A stretch of 41,111 nucleotides of DNA, taken from Bacillota bacterium. GTDB lineage: Bacteria; Bacillota; Clostridia; Christensenellales; UMGS416. Below the pieces are notes generated by a model, which worked only from the letters and a program-made list of their open reading frames with translations, had not been told where the DNA came from and did no database searches. This document shows positions 39,715 to 41,111 of the stretch, piece by piece (the stretch's first letter is position 1; each line of letters starts with the position of its first letter). The translations under genes were made by a program, and so were the position numbers. Location: assembly GCA_023422005.1 (NCBI GenBank), contig JAEZSC010000089.1, positions 1 through 41,111 of the forward strand, written 5' to 3'.

Positions 39715-41111
39715 ATGGCTTATCACATTGAAGATCCTCGAAAAAAGACTGATGTCCGGCAGGCCTACTCCTTGCTGGATCTCCAGCCGATCCTGCACGA
39801 TTTGGCTGATCGCCTCGCCTACACAAAAAAAATATATGGCGGCGATGCGTCAACCTACTGGCTCCATCGACCTGCCATTGACGCTCAATACGACTATAAC
39901 CTACAGCGAGCAGCTGGCGACAAGGACCAGCTGGACATCGCCGACCCAACGTGGAATCCAGCGGCCTATGACGACACGACGAACGAATGGATGGCACATC
40001 GGTACCAGGAAACGGGTGCAGTGCCCAACGCCGCCGAGCGTTCGAGCTTTTTCCGGCTATATAAAGCGGAGCAAGACGACGCCACCCCGAAGAGCATCCC
40101 GATAGACCACACCACCAAGACGGCAGACGCGCCCGCAGCAGCGCCCCAGACATTCTTTACTCCACAGGGCGACCTGCAAAAACCGGAAAAGCCCTGGCTT
40201 GCGCAGGATGTAGGGCAGGGGTATACTGGCGGCGGAGCTGCCGGCGAGATGCGGCAGGACGGGGCTGGTGCGGGGTATCGGCATGCTAAAAACGCGGGGG
40301 ATGTGTTATATCCCAACGCCACGATAAACCCCGGTCTGCCGGATGATGGTTTCAATCCGTTGAGCTTGCACGACTGGAAAACCCTTGCGGGAGACGTTGG
40401 GAATAAGTTCAAAGCCGGATTCTATGGCGCAGCCGCAGGTCTTTTGGGTCAACCACTCAACAGCCTTATGGGTAGGGATGAGAGCGTCAATATCGTGATC
40501 GACGGCGACCGCATTGGTGTACTTAGCACCGGCAATGCAGGGGATAAATCAGACGGGAAGGTTCGAAAAAAAGTACCCACCGATGATGGCTACACCTTTG
40601 TTGAATATGAGCTGACCGAGGAGGAACTAGCAAAAAGGCTCGGATACGGCAGCGTGAAAGCATTGAAGCTGGCTTTGGTCAACGAAGATGACCATATACG
40701 TTTTATGAACAGCGAGAACGCATTCAATGATAACATAAGGCATGGTATAGCTGCTGAGAACAAAGGCGTATATGATAAAGCCGCAGGAATAACCGGGTTC
40801 GCGGGATCGCTCCTTCCCGGATACGGAGATGGGATAGATGTAAAGGAAACCATCACGGGAGAGGACATCCGCACAGGTGAAAAGCTGCCGCTATGGCAGC
40901 GGGGTGTGACCGGCGCCGCGATGCTTCTACCGATTGTCAGCGGGGGCACGATAAGGTCGGTGATCAAGGGCGCCGACGAAGTGACTGAGTTTGCAGAGCA
41001 GACAGCCAAGCATGGCGATGAGCTGGTGGAGGGTGCGGGGAAACTTGAAACTACACGCATAGGAAGATGGATGTCTCAAGCTGAATACAAAAAATTACTT
41101 GAAACGGGAAC
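39715..41111 (+). CDS. Large protein with pre-toxin-like region, runs off the window
   Basis: The frame is open from ATG 39715 (AAGGAGAGG upstream) to the last base, at least 465 residues. The N-terminal 130 residues or so are unfamiliar (MAYHIEDPRKKTDVRQAYSL). A Pro/Ala/Asp-rich linker, a glycine-rich part and residues of about 255-340 (VNIVIDGDRIGVLSTGNAGD ... ELTEEELAKRLGYGSVKAL) follow. Residues of about 360-410 (GYGDGIDVKETITGEDIRTG, then EKLPLWQRGVTGAAMLLPIV) match the pre-toxin TG pattern that precedes toxins in polymorphic toxin proteins. GRWMSQAEYKKLLETG at 449-464 looks like the beginning of a toxin domain. It directly follows terL, where a portal gene is expected. The toxin type cannot be read from this window. 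Confidence 0.7.
   Translation, partial: MAYHIEDPRKKTDVRQAYSLLDLQPILHDLADRLAYTKKIYGGDASTYWLHRPAIDAQYDYNLQRAAGDKDQLDIADPTWNPAAYDDTTNEWMAHRYQETGAVPNAAERSSFFRLYKAEQDDATPKSIPIDHTTKTADAPAAAPQTFFTPQGDLQKPEKPWLAQDVGQGYTGGGAAGEMRQDGAGAGYRHAKNAGDVLYPNATINPGLPDDGFNPLSLHDWKTLAGDVGNKFKAGFYGAAAGLLGQPLNSLMGRDESVNIVIDGDRIGVLSTGNAGDKSDGKVRKKVPTDDGYTFVEYELTEEELAKRLGYGSVKALKLALVNEDDHIRFMNSENAFNDNIRHGIAAENKGVYDKAAGITGFAGSLLPGYGDGIDVKETITGEDIRTGEKLPLWQRGVTGAAMLLPIVSGGTIRSVIKGADEVTEFAEQTAKHGDELVEGAGKLETTRIGRWMSQAEYKKLLETG

Overview
The window looks like a chromosome segment of an anaerobic, probably gut-dwelling, Clostridia-type Firmicute. The DNA is GC-rich, Shine-Dalgarno sites are strong, promoters are of the sigma-A type, and ECF sigma factor, oxalate/formate-type MFS, ImmR/ImmA and TelA genes are present. 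No species can be named from the sequence.

Layout: 1-4083 holds three different sulfatases (one cut by the window edge), followed by a GyrI-like small-molecule binding protein. 4886-5650 is a divergent tRNA locus (Gln-Glu on the minus strand, Ser on the plus strand) with two integration-like scars. 5777-6911 is prophage scrap: integrase, S24 repressor and LysM fragments joined by deletions. 7032-8075 is an AT-rich acyltransferase island. 8135-10716 is IS3-family debris around a truncated Y-family polymerase. 10995-15185 carries an MFS transporter, a GrpB protein and an esterase/FAD-oxidoreductase operon. 15241-18805 (minus) is an ECF sigma, anti-sigma and secreted-protein group, divergent from a tandem-GGDEF protein. 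20248-24188 is a membrane module: coiled-coil membrane protein, solute-binding-VWA fusion and TelA. 24346-26256 encodes a secreted fibronectin-III protein. 26305-28010 has an HD hydrolase and a URO-D family protein.

From 28017 to the end the genes are phage-like but interrupted. An ImmA/ImmR pair faces a Cro-like gene across a compact switch with four copies of one operator. A small Cys-rich protein, a sigma-70-like factor, an AbrB-like protein and a DUF1492/ArpU-like late regulator follow. An RND (MMPL) exporter, its large accessory protein and a TetR regulator then interrupt the phage order. After them come terS and terL, behind a duplicated leader with an attenuator-like hairpin. A long protein with a pre-toxin-like region lies directly after terL, where a portal gene would be expected, and runs off the window.

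The parts most worth a second look are the four-operator switch, the packaging-genes-plus-toxin arrangement with exporter cargo, the duplicated terS leader, the TelA/VWA operon, and a family of dispersed palindromic repeats that extend the C-termini of phage-region proteins. Function assignments rest on motif recognition by eye; no database search was possible.
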